A DNA stretch of 64,000 nt from Micropterix aruncella (taxonomy: Eukaryota; Arthropoda; Insecta; Lepidoptera; Micropterigidae), in contig OX155950.1 in the NCBI GenBank assembly GCA_944548615.1, positions 38,699,859 through 38,763,858 on the forward strand. Reading direction: 5' to 3'. Of the stretch, positions 33,374 through 44,259 are shown piece after piece. The position numbers were made by a program, and so were the translations under genes. Position 1 is the stretch's first letter. Each line of letters opens with the position of its first letter. The notes under the pieces are model-generated. The model made no database searches, was not told the DNA's origin, and worked only from the letters and a program-made list of their open reading frames with translations.

Positions 33374-34289
33374 TTCAAACTGGCGGCAACTAGTTTTTGA
33401 ATGCGGCCACGGACGTTAAACTATTCATTTCCTTATTCTTTCATTCATAATCAGGCTTCTCCTAATTTCAGTTCAATATAATCCATAATTCATGCTTTTC
33501 TATACATTTTTTCAGTTTTAGTTTCCCAAAAAAAATATCGTGTTATACGGAGTATATAAATAGGAAAAGTCTTCTAACAAAATCTACAATTTTATTTTCA
33601 CCCTGATTTGAGATCCTGGGATTCCAAAAAAGTGGATTTTGGAAAGTGTTTTCCTGTGTGTGCCTGTACCCACTGTATTCTAGAAACCACTCGACTAATA
33701 AGGACCAAATTAACTTCAAAAATAGTTCATCCCAATGCCGAGGGTTCAAAAACGGAAGAGTGATATCTCGCCAATTTGTTGAATAATTTTCAAAATTTAA
33801 AATATTATAAAGCTGCCCTTCGGCTACGTAACGACCAAATTTGGTTGCACATCAGAATACCGTTGACTACGTAACGACCAATATTGGCGGCTTGCTCCCG
33901 GAGCGCACAGAAATATTATTTTCTAATTCGACCGCATCCTAAAATCCATACTAAATATCTCATTATTGCCATAGATACATGGACGGCCGCTACAATAATT
34001 TCCCGCGTCATTTCACGTATATTTCTGGTAAAATTTCATTGTCAAACATCATCATTTTTTTTCCAGAAATCATCAAATTTTTTATTGGTTTTATGAGTTA
34101 TTATCTAAATATTTTTGTACATTAATAAGCAAAACTAAAATTGTTTTTGATAGAGAATCTAATAAAGATCACGATAGTATTTACAATTTTAATATAGGAT
34201 TCCGTATTTTTCCGTAAGATAAGTACAAGTTAGACATATTGTGTTTTTTCACTTTTTCGATTTTCTTATATTAATTCATAATTATTTAA
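33374..34289. other. AT-rich non-coding stretch
   Basis: Contains a repeated CTACGTAACGACCAA (near 33,824 and 33,869). No gene or element recognised. Confidence 0.35.
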
Positions 34290-34440
34290 TTGCTATCATA
34301 ATTATCTGATAAAATGAGATTTCAATATTCTAAGTACGAAATTTCAATTTGATCATTGCAAAGTTATTCTTATTATGATTGCTATAGTAATTCCATAGTT
34401 ATAGTACTTTTTGTCGAGCGCCGCGATATTGCGAGAAATT
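34290..34440 (+). repeat. Degenerate repeat shared with 54,590-54,735
   Basis: Both segments run through TTCAAT-x-(T/C)GATCATT, AGTTATTCTTNTTA and a TATAGTA block in the same order. Old, non-coding repeat of unknown class. Confidence 0.5.
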
Positions 34441-35689
34441 CCAATAAATTGCCGCTACTCGAAGGGTTAATATCCTCGAAAAATAAACGCATGTGACTTA
34501 GGATTCCGAGAAATTTTCTCAGAATCTTCAGCGGGGTTTGAAGTAAAAATTTTATAATCTGAAAATTTAATACTTCATAACTCTTTTTTAATATATTTCA
34601 CATTATTAATGATAAAATGTATAAGCAAACTGTCTCACATCCTGAGAATAATGCCTATAGCTTTCTTGTAAGCCATGTCTCAATAGCTTTAGTTTTCAAG
34701 TTTGTATGTTTGTAAGTTTGTATTTATAATCCCCGAAACTACTTATCCGATTTCTAAAAAATTTTCACTAATAAAAACTTTGTTATCGACGAGTGCTATA
34801 CTAACTGACATATAGTTACTGACGGTTATACTTGATTGTGATAAATAATGGTTTTACAATAAGAAATCATGGTATTTGTAGATCAAGTCGGAAAAAATAA
34901 GCTGATGAGATGCATTATCGGCGTGCTCTGAAGAAACGTTTCGATATATGTGAAAATAAATATACAACAAAAATATCGGCCTTAAAGATGTCTTTAAAAA
35001 ACTCGACAGAAGCATATATATATAAGCAGAAGCTTTTGTATTTAAGCTAGAATAACTGCTTTTATGACTTGAAAAATAAGAAAAATAAGTAGGCTGTGTT
35101 TGTAGGACATTAGCAATAAAATAAGAATCCTTATCAAAGTAAATTAATCAGTTATCACGGGTGTTATAGATAAAATTAGCCATTTACTGTTAGTGTTTAG
35201 GTGGTATATTCATAGAGATATCATGATATTAGTAACGCGTGGCAAAGAACAAGACGCACACATCTACGAGATAAGTAGCGCGCATCTGATGGGGAAGTCT
35301 TGCAATATATATCTAAAGGTAGTTTCTAAAAAGGCAAATAAACGCCACCCTACTTAAATTCACAAATCGATTCAAAATTTTACGCGAAGCGAAGCCGCGG
35401 GCAACAGCTAGTAATATATAAAGCTAATACCAAGAACAGCGACTTATTATAAGTCGCTTAATCAAGATGAAATTCGGGAACGAACTTGATACCGGGGATC
35501 GACCAAATTTTATTTTTCCGGCCGGAAAGTATTATGAACGCGCAAAATAAAACGAGATAAAGGCGAAAATATCCATTTTGCCTATCCTGAGACGATTATT
35601 ACCATTTCTAGACTGAAGACAGTCTGTGAGTCTGTGTGTCTGTCTGTCTCTCTTTTTGTCTGTCTAACTGTGTGTGTTTCATATTCCAT
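34441..35689. other. AT-rich stretch ending in a common lepidopteran repeat end
   Basis: 35,385-35,411 reads GCGAAGCGAAGCCGCGGGCAACAGCTAGT, given here only as a positional landmark in two parts: GCGAAGCGAAGCC then GCGGGCAACAGCTAGT. Such ends are typical of short lepidopteran elements. No coding region was found upstream. A (GTCT)n-like microsatellite lies at 35,620-35,685. Confidence 0.45.
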
Positions 35690-35835
35690 TAATATGTTAT
35701 AGAATAGAATAACTTTATTGTGCTATAAAAACATAACTTAATGAATATTACACGGTTTCATAAAAAAAGACAATTAATGCACAAATGGCGGACTCATCGC
35801 TATTGCGAGATCTTACAGTCAACCATTTTAATGAT
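35690..35835 (-). repeat. LINE 3' end (C-terminal codons and UTR), copy 1
   Basis: The minus strand reads AAATGGTTGACTGTAAGATC, a CGCAATAGCGATGAG block, and then AGCACAATAAAGTTATTCTA, ending in a polyadenylation-like signal. The copy at 56,066-56,263 has the same order. These are the last codons and 3' UTR of a LINE whose remaining body is absent. Confidence 0.65.
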
Positions 35836-36424
35836 TATTACGATTTACATATTACGTTTTTTAAAACAAGTCGATAAGTTGATAATTCATCTAAAGGGGT
35901 TGGAAATCTTCTAAAATTCAGCAAAAATCAGAACTCCGGACAAAGATCAACTCAAGTCATTTCCAACAATCAAATGATTTTTCTACCGAATTTTGGCAAG
36001 AAACTAGTAAACATCGAACATGTGTCTGTATATGTCTGTATATTACGTGTGAAAACGTGTGTCTGTATATTACTCTACGTTAGCGCCTAAACGGTTGATC
36101 CGAGAGAGCTGAAATTTGGCATGCAGGCATCATTCGATCATGACAAGAGTTGAAAAGATTGTAGTTAAAACCGGTTCACCAGAGGGCGCGATAGTATACT
36201 TCAATCACAAAACATTGCAGTTTTAGACTTAAAATTAGGTATACAGATGCCTTTTTGAACCGAAATCACATTGTGAATTTTGGTTGGAATATATCGTATA
36301 AAAGCGAAGCTTTTTTTTAAATACCGCCGTATTTAATAAAATACTACATCATTTTTGGAGAATTTTGATACAACGGAATTACTACAAACTACTAAAGTAT
36401 GCTACTTTTTCGATCAGTCACTTT

Positions 36425-36600
36425 ACACCACCACTACCGGGTAAGGGGAGGGGGTTGTGAAGGGTGGTAGTTTACGAGGTGGAGGGGGTTTACGGGGGTG
36501 GGGAGGGGGGTGGGGTTGGCGCTAGGTTGGGGTTGTCTGCTTGCCGGGAAACTCTTGGGGTGACACAACCGATTTTTTATCATTTCAGGGCATTGGGCAT
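36425..36600 (-). repeat. G-rich repeat Q, copy 1
   Basis: The + strand has several runs of four to six G between 36,439 and 36,530. Its reverse complement matches 43,945-44,050: AAAATCGGTTGTGTCACCCC, TTTCCCGGCAAGCAGACAA and a C-rich stretch. Such G runs could form quadruplexes. Confidence 0.7.
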
Positions 36601-37382
36601 TAAGCACTGTGCAGATATGTGTGCATATTCATAATAATATAATTTAATTCCATTTCGATTCAATTCTTTATTTAAGAAATTACACAATATTACATATTAA
36701 TTTACATTATAACAATACAGATTAATTAGAAATAAGAGCGATTGTGGATTTCAATAAAATTAATGATTTTTCTATGAACTACTTTTTAAAACTAAAATAC
36801 CTCAAATTTTATTAATATATAAAAGGCGTGTGCTTAAGGTGTGTGTGTGTGTATATTAGTCTGTTGAGTGTGTGGCTGTAGAGTGGAGGTGTACATATTA
36901 GTAATAATAGCTTATATAATAATTAAAAAATACAAACGCAGCTGCCATGGAATTCACCGACCGGATTCGAGCCCATCATAAGGGGGTGAGCGGTGGATTC
37001 CGGACTAACGACCTATAATAATAATAATAGGTTTGAATAAAATAGCTTAAAATATTTAGTTAGAAGTGCTTATGGAATTATAGAAAATATCAATTATATT
37101 AAATGGGTTTTATAAACCTGACAGCAGCATGCGGTTACTCCATTTCCGGTTGAATTCGTTTTAAAACGTATCATTCGGAAAAGCTTAACTTGGCGTGTGT
37201 CTCGCCCACCAGGTTAGAGCAATCGAATATAGCAATCTTTAGTTATAAAAGGCTAAGAGCATCACGCACGTTGCGCGTATATAATAGCGAATATACTTTA
37301 AATAGTATGGTCGCCTCATTAGTATTATAAGTTTATAGTAAATACCATTTTTAAAAACAAGCTCTTATTAAAATTCTCCGTC
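36601..37382. other. AT-rich non-coding stretch
   Basis: No gene or copy-matched element was recognised. Confidence 0.35.
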
Positions 37383-37640
37383 CCGAGCCAACCCTGGGTG
37401 CATCAGCCTTGTCAAGGTGGGACTTAAAACGGACTATCATAATTGAATGCGTGTACACAATTTCCTGACTGTGCTGTTGACTGTTGAGGAGTCCCCTCGT
37501 CGGGAGCCCACCCTGAGCTCAGCAGCCATGCCATGTCATATTATAATTAAATGCGTATACAAAATTCCGTGTCTGTGCTGTTGACCATTGAGGAGTCCTC
37601 TCGTCAGGAGCCAATCCTGGGTGCAGAATCAGTACGTGAT
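37383..37640 (+). repeat. Tandem repeat, about 120-bp unit, 2.2 copies
   Basis: The series GAGCC-x-ACCCTG, AATTGAATGCGT, GTGCTGTTGAC-x2-TTGAGGAG and TC-x-CTCGTC-x-GGAGCC occurs twice and begins a third time near 37,610. Divergence of roughly 15-20% makes it older than the duplication at 1,789-2,224. Confidence 0.75.
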
Positions 37641-38173
37641 CACCATACAAATGCATTTTCATCGGAACTAAACCGTAATGTAAAGTTTCAACTTCATGGG
37701 ATAAGAGGAAGAGGTTTTAATTATGCTTGCAAGTATTGACCTAAAGAAACATACTGACAAACATTGCAAGGTAAATAAAAGCTTCTAACTACAATAATAT
37801 TGGTCTTGTTTCACAAATTTAATTATCAACTACGCTGCGATACCTACGACTAAAACACGCAACCGCTGAATGTTTTAAAAGCAGCGACAAATACAAAATT
37901 TCTTTATTCCTAATGCTATCTATTATAACTAGATGACCGCAATAAGAGCACAAAGAAATATAATTATTTTCCTGCTGAAAATGTGTGTAATTTTATTTGT
38001 AGCCTTGCGATTCAACAACAAAGGCCGCATAGTGTATGAGTGGCCTAAAGCGCTTACATTGCGGGCATATTTAATTAGGCCTGAGTGGCTTACCACCTGC
38101 GGCCTACTAGGCCGACGGTCTGCGCAGGTATTCGCAAATGAGCTGGGGACGCAAGGTTAAACAAGGAACGACG
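37641..38173. other. Non-coding stretch
   Basis: No supportable feature. The short open frame at 37,933-38,160 has no recognised motif. Confidence 0.3.
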
Positions 38174-38273
38174 AAACGTGTCATATACTTATGGCGATAT
38201 AAATGAGTGGTTTTCATGGAGATTACTCCATAGTAACCACTCATTTATGTCACCATAAGTATATGACACGTTT
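38174..38273. repeat. Near-perfect 100-nt hairpin
   Basis: Arms 38,174-38,212 and 38,235-38,273 are complementary with about three mismatches (start AAACGTGTCATATACTTATG). The 22-base middle itself folds through ATGGAG/CTCCAT, giving a stem of about 48 bp with a four-base loop. Could be a microRNA-like precursor, a palindromic MITE, or an inverted duplication. Confidence 0.85.
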
Positions 38274-38333
38274 GAAAGGATACTTTTGACAAATAATGAT
38301 GAACATGAGGATATTTTTATTTAATTTTTACGA

Positions 38334-38568
38334 GACTGCCCACCTAACAAAACAGGAGTGTAATATGTTCAGAGTCCATCTATGTATATTTTACATAACT
38401 TATAAACGCTTAAACCGATTCAGAAGTGTGTGGTATTATTGAATTTTTTATATCAAATGTCCAAATATGAAATATGTAGTTGTCTAAATGTCCCAATATC
38501 CAATTGACATAAATTAATCGTATTTAGTGTCAAATTACAGATCTGATTGATTACATTTCGGAAGTATA
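38334..38568 (+). repeat. Dispersed repeat R, copy 3
   Basis: Starts GACTGCCCACCTAACAAAAC and ends TCTGATTGATTACATTTCGG, as in copies 1 and 2. Its 3' edge touches the tail of a LINE fragment. Confidence 0.8.
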
Positions 38569-39090
38569 TTATTATTATTTATTAGTTTCAAATAGTATTC
38601 AAGAGCATTACAGATAAATCTAATTCGCCCTTGAATATTAAAGCTATAGTTTAAGTCTGAAAATAAATGACTTACATAATGTGTAACATTGAACTAGAAA
38701 AAAATATAAAAATATAAAACTAAATAAAAGACAGATTATGATAAACATGAGATAGCAGGGAGTTGCCTTTTTAGCTGCCAAAGGGATATACAAAAGATAT
38801 CTATTTCTGTGGGTAAGGAATTAAAAAAGCTATAACCCTTCCCACTGGCCTGTCTACAAAAATATTTGTACGGTGGTACGGCACATTAAACAATAGATGC
38901 GATCTCCTCTCTGTGTAATTTACCGGTACATACGATTCAAACTTACATATTATTTCTGGCAAATAAATAGTTCTGTTGGAGACTCGGTCCAACATACCCA
39001 CAACAAAAAAGTAATTTCTATAGAATCGAAATCGCAAACACGCTCCAATATACACAATCCAGCTGCAATTGATTTCCAACTAAATTCGGC
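38569..39090 (-). pseudogene. LINE C-terminal fragment and 3' UTR
   Basis: On the minus strand an open frame of 92 codons (39,079 to 38,801) reads ICKFESYVPVNYTERRSHLL then YHRTNIFVDRPVGRVIAFLI, resembling the last part of a LINE polyprotein, where a tyrosine-arginine-histidine block followed by R-T-(N/D) and a short helix closes ORF2. Past the stop, about 230 bases lead to a TAATAATAATAT tail at 38,569-38,580, a LINE-style 3' end. Catalytic regions are absent. Clade uncertain. Confidence 0.5.
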
Positions 39091-39225
39091 ATTTTATGCA
39101 CAGTCAAACGATGACTAATGTCATTTCTTCTGATCGATACGAATTAACACACTTATTTCTCACCCCACTCATAACTATTGCATCATTACACACCATATAA
39201 AAAGCAGTACATTCGACACATATTT

Positions 39226-40110
39226 TATCATTGCAAAAACGGGCCATTCGAATTTTAAGTAATCTGGGTTATGTAGAATCATGCCGTGGTCATTTCAGAA
39301 GGCTTAAAATCCTCACCCTTCCATCTCTATACGTTTTAGAATGCGTTAAATTGATCACAAAAAACCTAGCTCAGCTGCCGATACATTCAGATACCCATAA
39401 ACACTTTACCAGGGGTAGAAATAATCTGATTCTTCCTCGTCCAAATCTAGAACTTTTTAAAAGGAATCCGAGCTACGTCGGAATTATATGCTACAATAAG
39501 CTACCCTCTAGTATAAAAAATATATGCCGCGAAGGAAAAATGCTCCAATTTAAAAATAAACTCAAATTATATCTAATTGAAAGAGAATTGTACGACATTA
39601 ACGATCTCTAAAAACTGTCTGCATCTCGACTATATCTCTTTCTGTAATAGGTTTTAAAACGATTTTCAATTTGACTAAAACGTATTAACTATTTTGTATT
39701 ATTAGGTAGGCACATATTAATTACACCTTGACTATTTTTATTTACAATATAATCACTAAGACATTTTATTTTACTTTTTGACAACCGTCACTTTTTTTTG
39801 TTATTTTTGACATTACATTTATTAATTTTATACTAAAAAAACTTATTTTTATCGGTATTTTAAAGAATAATTTACTCTGTGTTTTTAATCTGGTAAACTA
39901 AATGGTGAGACTCGATTTTATTCTACAATAATACCTTCTTCATTCTTACGAGTAACCTTTTACGTTTTGATTGATTGATTTGATTGATTTTGGTAGAAGA
40001 ATTTGATCATTAAAAAAGAATTCAAGGTTATCACGGCCAAATGTAATACTACTGTCTATACAACTATGTATTAGTTTTTAAGACAATAAACAATTTGATT
40101 TGATTTGAAT
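39226..40110 (+). pseudogene. LINE ORF2 C-terminal fragment with 3' UTR
   Basis: LQKRAIRILSNLGYVESCRG begins the frame (the first codon is TTG, interior to the original ORF), followed by LKILTLPSLYVLECVKL and GIICYNKLPSSIKNIC, ending at 39,611. These are the usual C-terminal blocks of CR1/Jockey-like LINEs: QKRAIRII, SCRPLFK, ILTLPSLYI, YNKLP. Some 500 bases of UTR end in (TTTGA)-type tail units at about 40,092-40,110. Everything upstream of the thumb is missing, a typical 5' truncation. The frame itself is intact. Confidence 0.85.
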
Positions 40111-42399
40111 TTATAATTCCCCTGTTGGGCAGTTACCGCGACTACACATCATTATCATTCCCTGGCGGACAGTAACTGCTCACTTGCAAGTACTAGCGCT
40201 CTTCACTGCCTTCGAGTCAACCAAACTACGCATAGTATACGCGATCATCATTACCTTCGAATCTATCGCGGCGCTTCAAAATTTCGGACACACAAACACG
40301 ACTTCACCTCGCGCCCACACTACCTACACACCGGCGAAATATCAAACAAGGCGTTACGAACTGGCAACCTACTACATACCTTCTGATTAAATACTTCAAC
40401 TTCAATTACGACGACTTTTAATAACGGAGAAAACTTCTTGATGACAACCACCCTTCGCTCTCAATCAATTGGAGTCTAGTGAAGGGTGGCCACTCTCACA
40501 GTTCCTTTAATTAATTTATATGCAAATATAATTAGTGAAATATATTGACGCATTTCATGACTGTTGTGTCATACCATTCCTAACACAAAATTGGACAGAA
40601 ATAAGTATGGATAAATATTGTATTTTCTGTAATAAATATATCTTTAAAAAATTCTTATATGTGTCTACATGGATAAATACAAGAACCATAAATATTTCAT
40701 TAAAAAAACGTACTAAAATTATTATAAATACTATAGTTCACTTTTTGTAATGGCAGTCATGTTTTTTATTATTAATAATATATTTATTTGGTAATTTAAA
40801 TATTTGATTTTACATGTCTCATCTAAGGTCACATAAGGTAAAAATAAAGACTTTATAATTAAATAAAGCGACAAATCACATGCAAATCATCTCAATCACA
40901 TGCAAACTGAGGCACGTCACACGTCTAACTAAGATTGCGAGTTGATATTAAAAATGTATTACTATAGATTAGATATTAAATATTAAGTAGAGTTTTAAAA
41001 AGAAATCCGCAATATATTTACAACATATTAGAAATTCAACTAATTAAAATAACAGTGAAAGAATAATAATAAAATAAAAATAATAATAATAACAATAAAT
41101 GAAATCTCTCATGGATAAAATATTTTGAAAATATTAAACTACAATTGACAGTTCCTTCTCCATTCCAGAGCGCCCTAACTCCAATAGCGATTTATTAATA
41201 ACAGTTTTAAAACAATCCATATTAATATCACTACCAGGTATTTCCTTTTCATTGAGGCCTCATGTGGCCTCAGAAATACTCTGAAAGGTTAAGTAGAGCG
41301 GCTTTCTCACTTCAACCTAATAGACTTAAAACACGTAGGACTATAACAGATATAACGTGTCTCCATAAGCGTTTGCACAATCGAATAGACAGCCCAGCTA
41401 GTCTAGAAAAAATCAATTTCGTGTGCCACCGCGACTAACGAGGCGCTCTCAAACATTTTCGGTTGTCGCTTGCAATAACAACATCGGGATCGAATAGACC
41501 TTTTGCCAGAATGTGTCGCGTTTTTTATAAATATTGTAAAGGATTAGATGTATTTTATGATTCCATAAATATAATAAAAGATTCGATCATATCTAGCCTA
41601 TCTCCTACTTTTTAAGACTTCACTAACTGCCATCCTAATGTATTGTATTATATGATTATTATATTATAACATACTATTGTATTATGTCATATTATATATA
41701 TTAAATATTATTATCCAATTACTCATACTTCTATTTTGCTCTATCCAAATAACCTTATTAACAACTTATTTAATTATTTCTTTTCTTACCCTTATATTAT
41801 TATTAGCTTCATTATATTTTTTTCAACTATCAATGTGTTCATGTTATTTCTATGTTAATGTGTAATGCAAGCATTGCAAACTATTCATAGGATAGTAAAT
41901 TTGTTTCGTTTAAATATGTTTTAAGATACTAGTATCATCTATTTACTATCTGTAAGTTTGCTATAAAATAAAATAATTAAATAAATAAATAAATAATGGG
42001 AAGACTGTTGGTGATCTTTATAATCAAAGAATTTCCTTGCGTTGTCGTTGGTGTATGAAAAATTTTGTTTATCTCCATCGCGCTGTGTGTCGTATAGAAC
42101 TCATTATCTGTAAACAATAAAAAATAAAACTACTTTTTTTACAAAAACAACGATTTCCGATATTATCATTTCTTGGTTGTTTATTGACGATCATAATTTA
42201 ATGTCTGGGTTATAGGGATAATGCACTAAAAAGGACAACTTTAACAGGTAGAAAGGCGACTCCGAGCACGTTTTTTCAGTGTTCATTTCTAACCAGTCAC
42301 GTGCGTGTGTTTGTATGTTGTGTCAAACATCTTTAGCAAAACTGCGCAGTTGAACAGCAGAGATTGTCCCATTCAAGCTTTTTCTGTTTCTTTTTGACA
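40111..42399. other. Non-coding stretch with a LINE-like tail
   Basis: No supported gene. A (AAAT)n run at about 41,970-41,997, preceded by TTGCTATAAAATAAAATAA, looks like a + strand LINE 3' end without coding part. 40,476-40,490 pairs with 40,449-40,463 through GAAGGGTGG and CCACCCTTC. Confidence 0.4.
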
Positions 42400-42640
42400 A
42401 GTGAAAAAAATACATAAATGTGCATACAAAATATATTCGCAAGGTGTGGAAAATGCCTACTTTACATAAACAATTAAAATGTAACAATTCAATAAAATAA
42501 CATAAAACCCTAAGTTAAAACTCACTCAAATTGTACAAACATTTAGATAACAAATATTGTTCGGTCCGTTTTCTAAATTCAACATCATTGTTGATATCTT
42601 TCAAGTTTTGTGGCAACTTATTATAAAAAATACACTTCTA
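42400..42640 (-). pseudogene. LINE ORF2 C-terminal end and UTR
   Basis: Minus strand: FIISCHKTL in one frame, or YNKLPQNLKDINNDVEFRKR in the corrected frame, then YLLSKCLYNLSEF and a stop at about 42,521. This is the terminal block of a CR1/Jockey-like ORF2 (YNKLP, then LLSKC-Y-L-EF). It is probably the same insertion as 43,185-43,460, from which it is separated by about 540 bases of unrelated repeat. Confidence 0.65.
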
Positions 42641-42724
42641 TACATGGCAGTGGCAGCCTGCGATAAATAGATAAAAAACATTAAAAACACGCTTTTGGGC
42701 TATGATACGATATTGACATACACA

Positions 42725-42970
42725 CGGCTATGATACGATATTCCATCATGGAATTCCAGTGCCTATCTTCCGGCTTCATCATCAGACCTTGAAACCTAAT
42801 CGTGGTCAAAGTTCATTCCAAGACTTTTCTAACAAGTCCAAACACAGCTATGATACGATGTTCCATCATGAACTTCCAGTTCATATCTTTCAACTCCATC
42901 ATCAGATCAGTTCGACAGTAACATATTATTGTATTGTCATCAGAACTACATACAGCTGCCAATTTTGGCA
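42725..42970 (+). repeat. Two tandem units of a 120-bp repeat
   Basis: CTATGATACGATATTCCATC and TTCCAGT-x-CCTATCTTC then CATCATCAGA occur at 42,728-42,786, and again at 42,848-42,906, 120 bases on. The element splits a LINE remnant in two. Confidence 0.75.
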
Positions 42971-43184
42971 GATGCAGAATCCTTGGAAGATGGTTAAATT
43001 AGTTACCTTAGATTCCATTGCATAGTTAGTTACATACAGGTCGACCTAATAAAAGCGTGTTAATAAAGTGACTTGTTTCTTGTATCATGCGTGTGTATAT
43101 GCGATTGAGTTAAAAATGTTTGCTTTTCTTCTAGAATTCACATATACACTCATAAACAAAAATAACATATATAGTGGAAATACG

Positions 43185-43460
43185 TAGTTCTCTAAATAAA
43201 GGTTTGCATGGTTCCCTTTGATTTAAACCCCTAATGGCTCTCACTGCCCGTTTTTGAAAAAAATAATATAACGTTTACCATTGACGGCATTGGCCCTTGG
43301 AATTATGCCATATCGAAGGTGAGACTCCAACGGCGAAAAATATACGTTTATCACTTCTTTTTCATCACTAATGTTCCTTAGTTTGCAATTCAGATAATCA
43401 CTATAAACTCCCCCAGGCACTTTCTCATCAATGTGAATCCCTAAGAATTTAGTTCAGCTC
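43185..43460 (-). pseudogene. LINE reverse-transcriptase thumb fragment
   Basis: Minus strand: KFLGIHIDEKVPGGVYSDYL begins the thumb, followed by SHLRYGIIPRANAVNGKRYI and, after a frameshift near 43,262, RAIRGLNQREPCKPLFREL. The motif order matches CR1/Jockey-like LINEs (FLGI-x-(L/I)D, HL-YGI, RAI-GL, CKPLF). WG after YGI is replaced by RAN, as in the fragment at 4,430-4,620, which reads WAN. A dead fragment. Confidence 0.75.
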
Positions 43461-43520
43461 AATCGGATGAAGCGTTTGGGCGCTACCGTGGAAGAGCACA
43501 CACACAGACATAGGCATATA
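43452..43520 (+). repeat. Short motif: CAGCTCAATCGGATGAAGCG type
   Basis: A block with AGCTCAATCGGATGAAGCG, GGGCGCTACCGTGGA and ACACACACAGACA. Versions occur at 46,112-46,172, 61,501-61,572 and 63,627-63,698. It is a widespread lepidopteran short-repeat end. Confidence 0.6.
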
Positions 43521-43719
43521 GATGTGCATTTACAAGACTCCCCCTCTGGTGGAAAAGTAAAACAGTAATTACATAGATAAGGGCTTATGTAATACACTAA
43601 CTATCATCCACTTACAACTACATGCTGTATCCGTCCTTATGTTTGTTGTGAATAGCACAGGAAATAGGAAACAATGAAGAAAAGTAACAAAACCTCAAGA
43701 TTGCTCTGCCTATTAATAA

Positions 43720-44170
43720 ACTTGTATGACAGATTGTGGTAGAGGGGATCCGTTTGCCGATCGTTTCCGGTACTCGAATTGCGCCCTCCAAATATTTTTA
43801 AAGGAAACTGATAGATGTGCCGACCAGTACTGGATTACCCTAAAGGTAGAGTTTCGAGTGACGATGCGACAATGTCGATACTTCTCTGATGTTCTAGTGA
43901 CTTTCCGACACAATCACTTCGCGAATGACTACACACTACAAAAAATCGGTTTTGTCACCCAAAAACTTTCCCGGCAAGCAGACAAGACACTCAGCCATGC
44001 GCCAAACCGCTAACCCACTTTCACCCCCCCCCCACCGCCCTCCGACCCCCCCCCCCCCTTCTAAGTGATTTTGTCAAGTGATTATGATCGCAAATTAGGT
44101 CGCGTAGTAATAAAATGGCTATTTTCCAATATGATACAGTATTTTCTTTAATATGGCGGATTAAAAAAAA
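43720..44170 (+). repeat. C-rich repeat Q, copy 2
   Basis: Shares the C-rich core with the reverse complement of 36,425-36,600, and its distal part (GTGATTTTGTCAAGTGATTA, then TAATATGGCGG) with 49,735-49,857. 44,024-44,060 is almost pure C. The open frame across it has no family feature. Confidence 0.65.
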
Positions 44171-44259
44171 TGTGTTGCTTCTATAGATTCAACATCGCCG
44201 AGCCGAAACCGCTGAGGCTACAAATATGAAATAATCCACAGGGGTTCCTTTAAGGTTTT

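Noticed and set aside
43726..44013. 95-codon + strand frame
   Set aside because: Lies inside repeat Q, and its other copies do not keep the frame.
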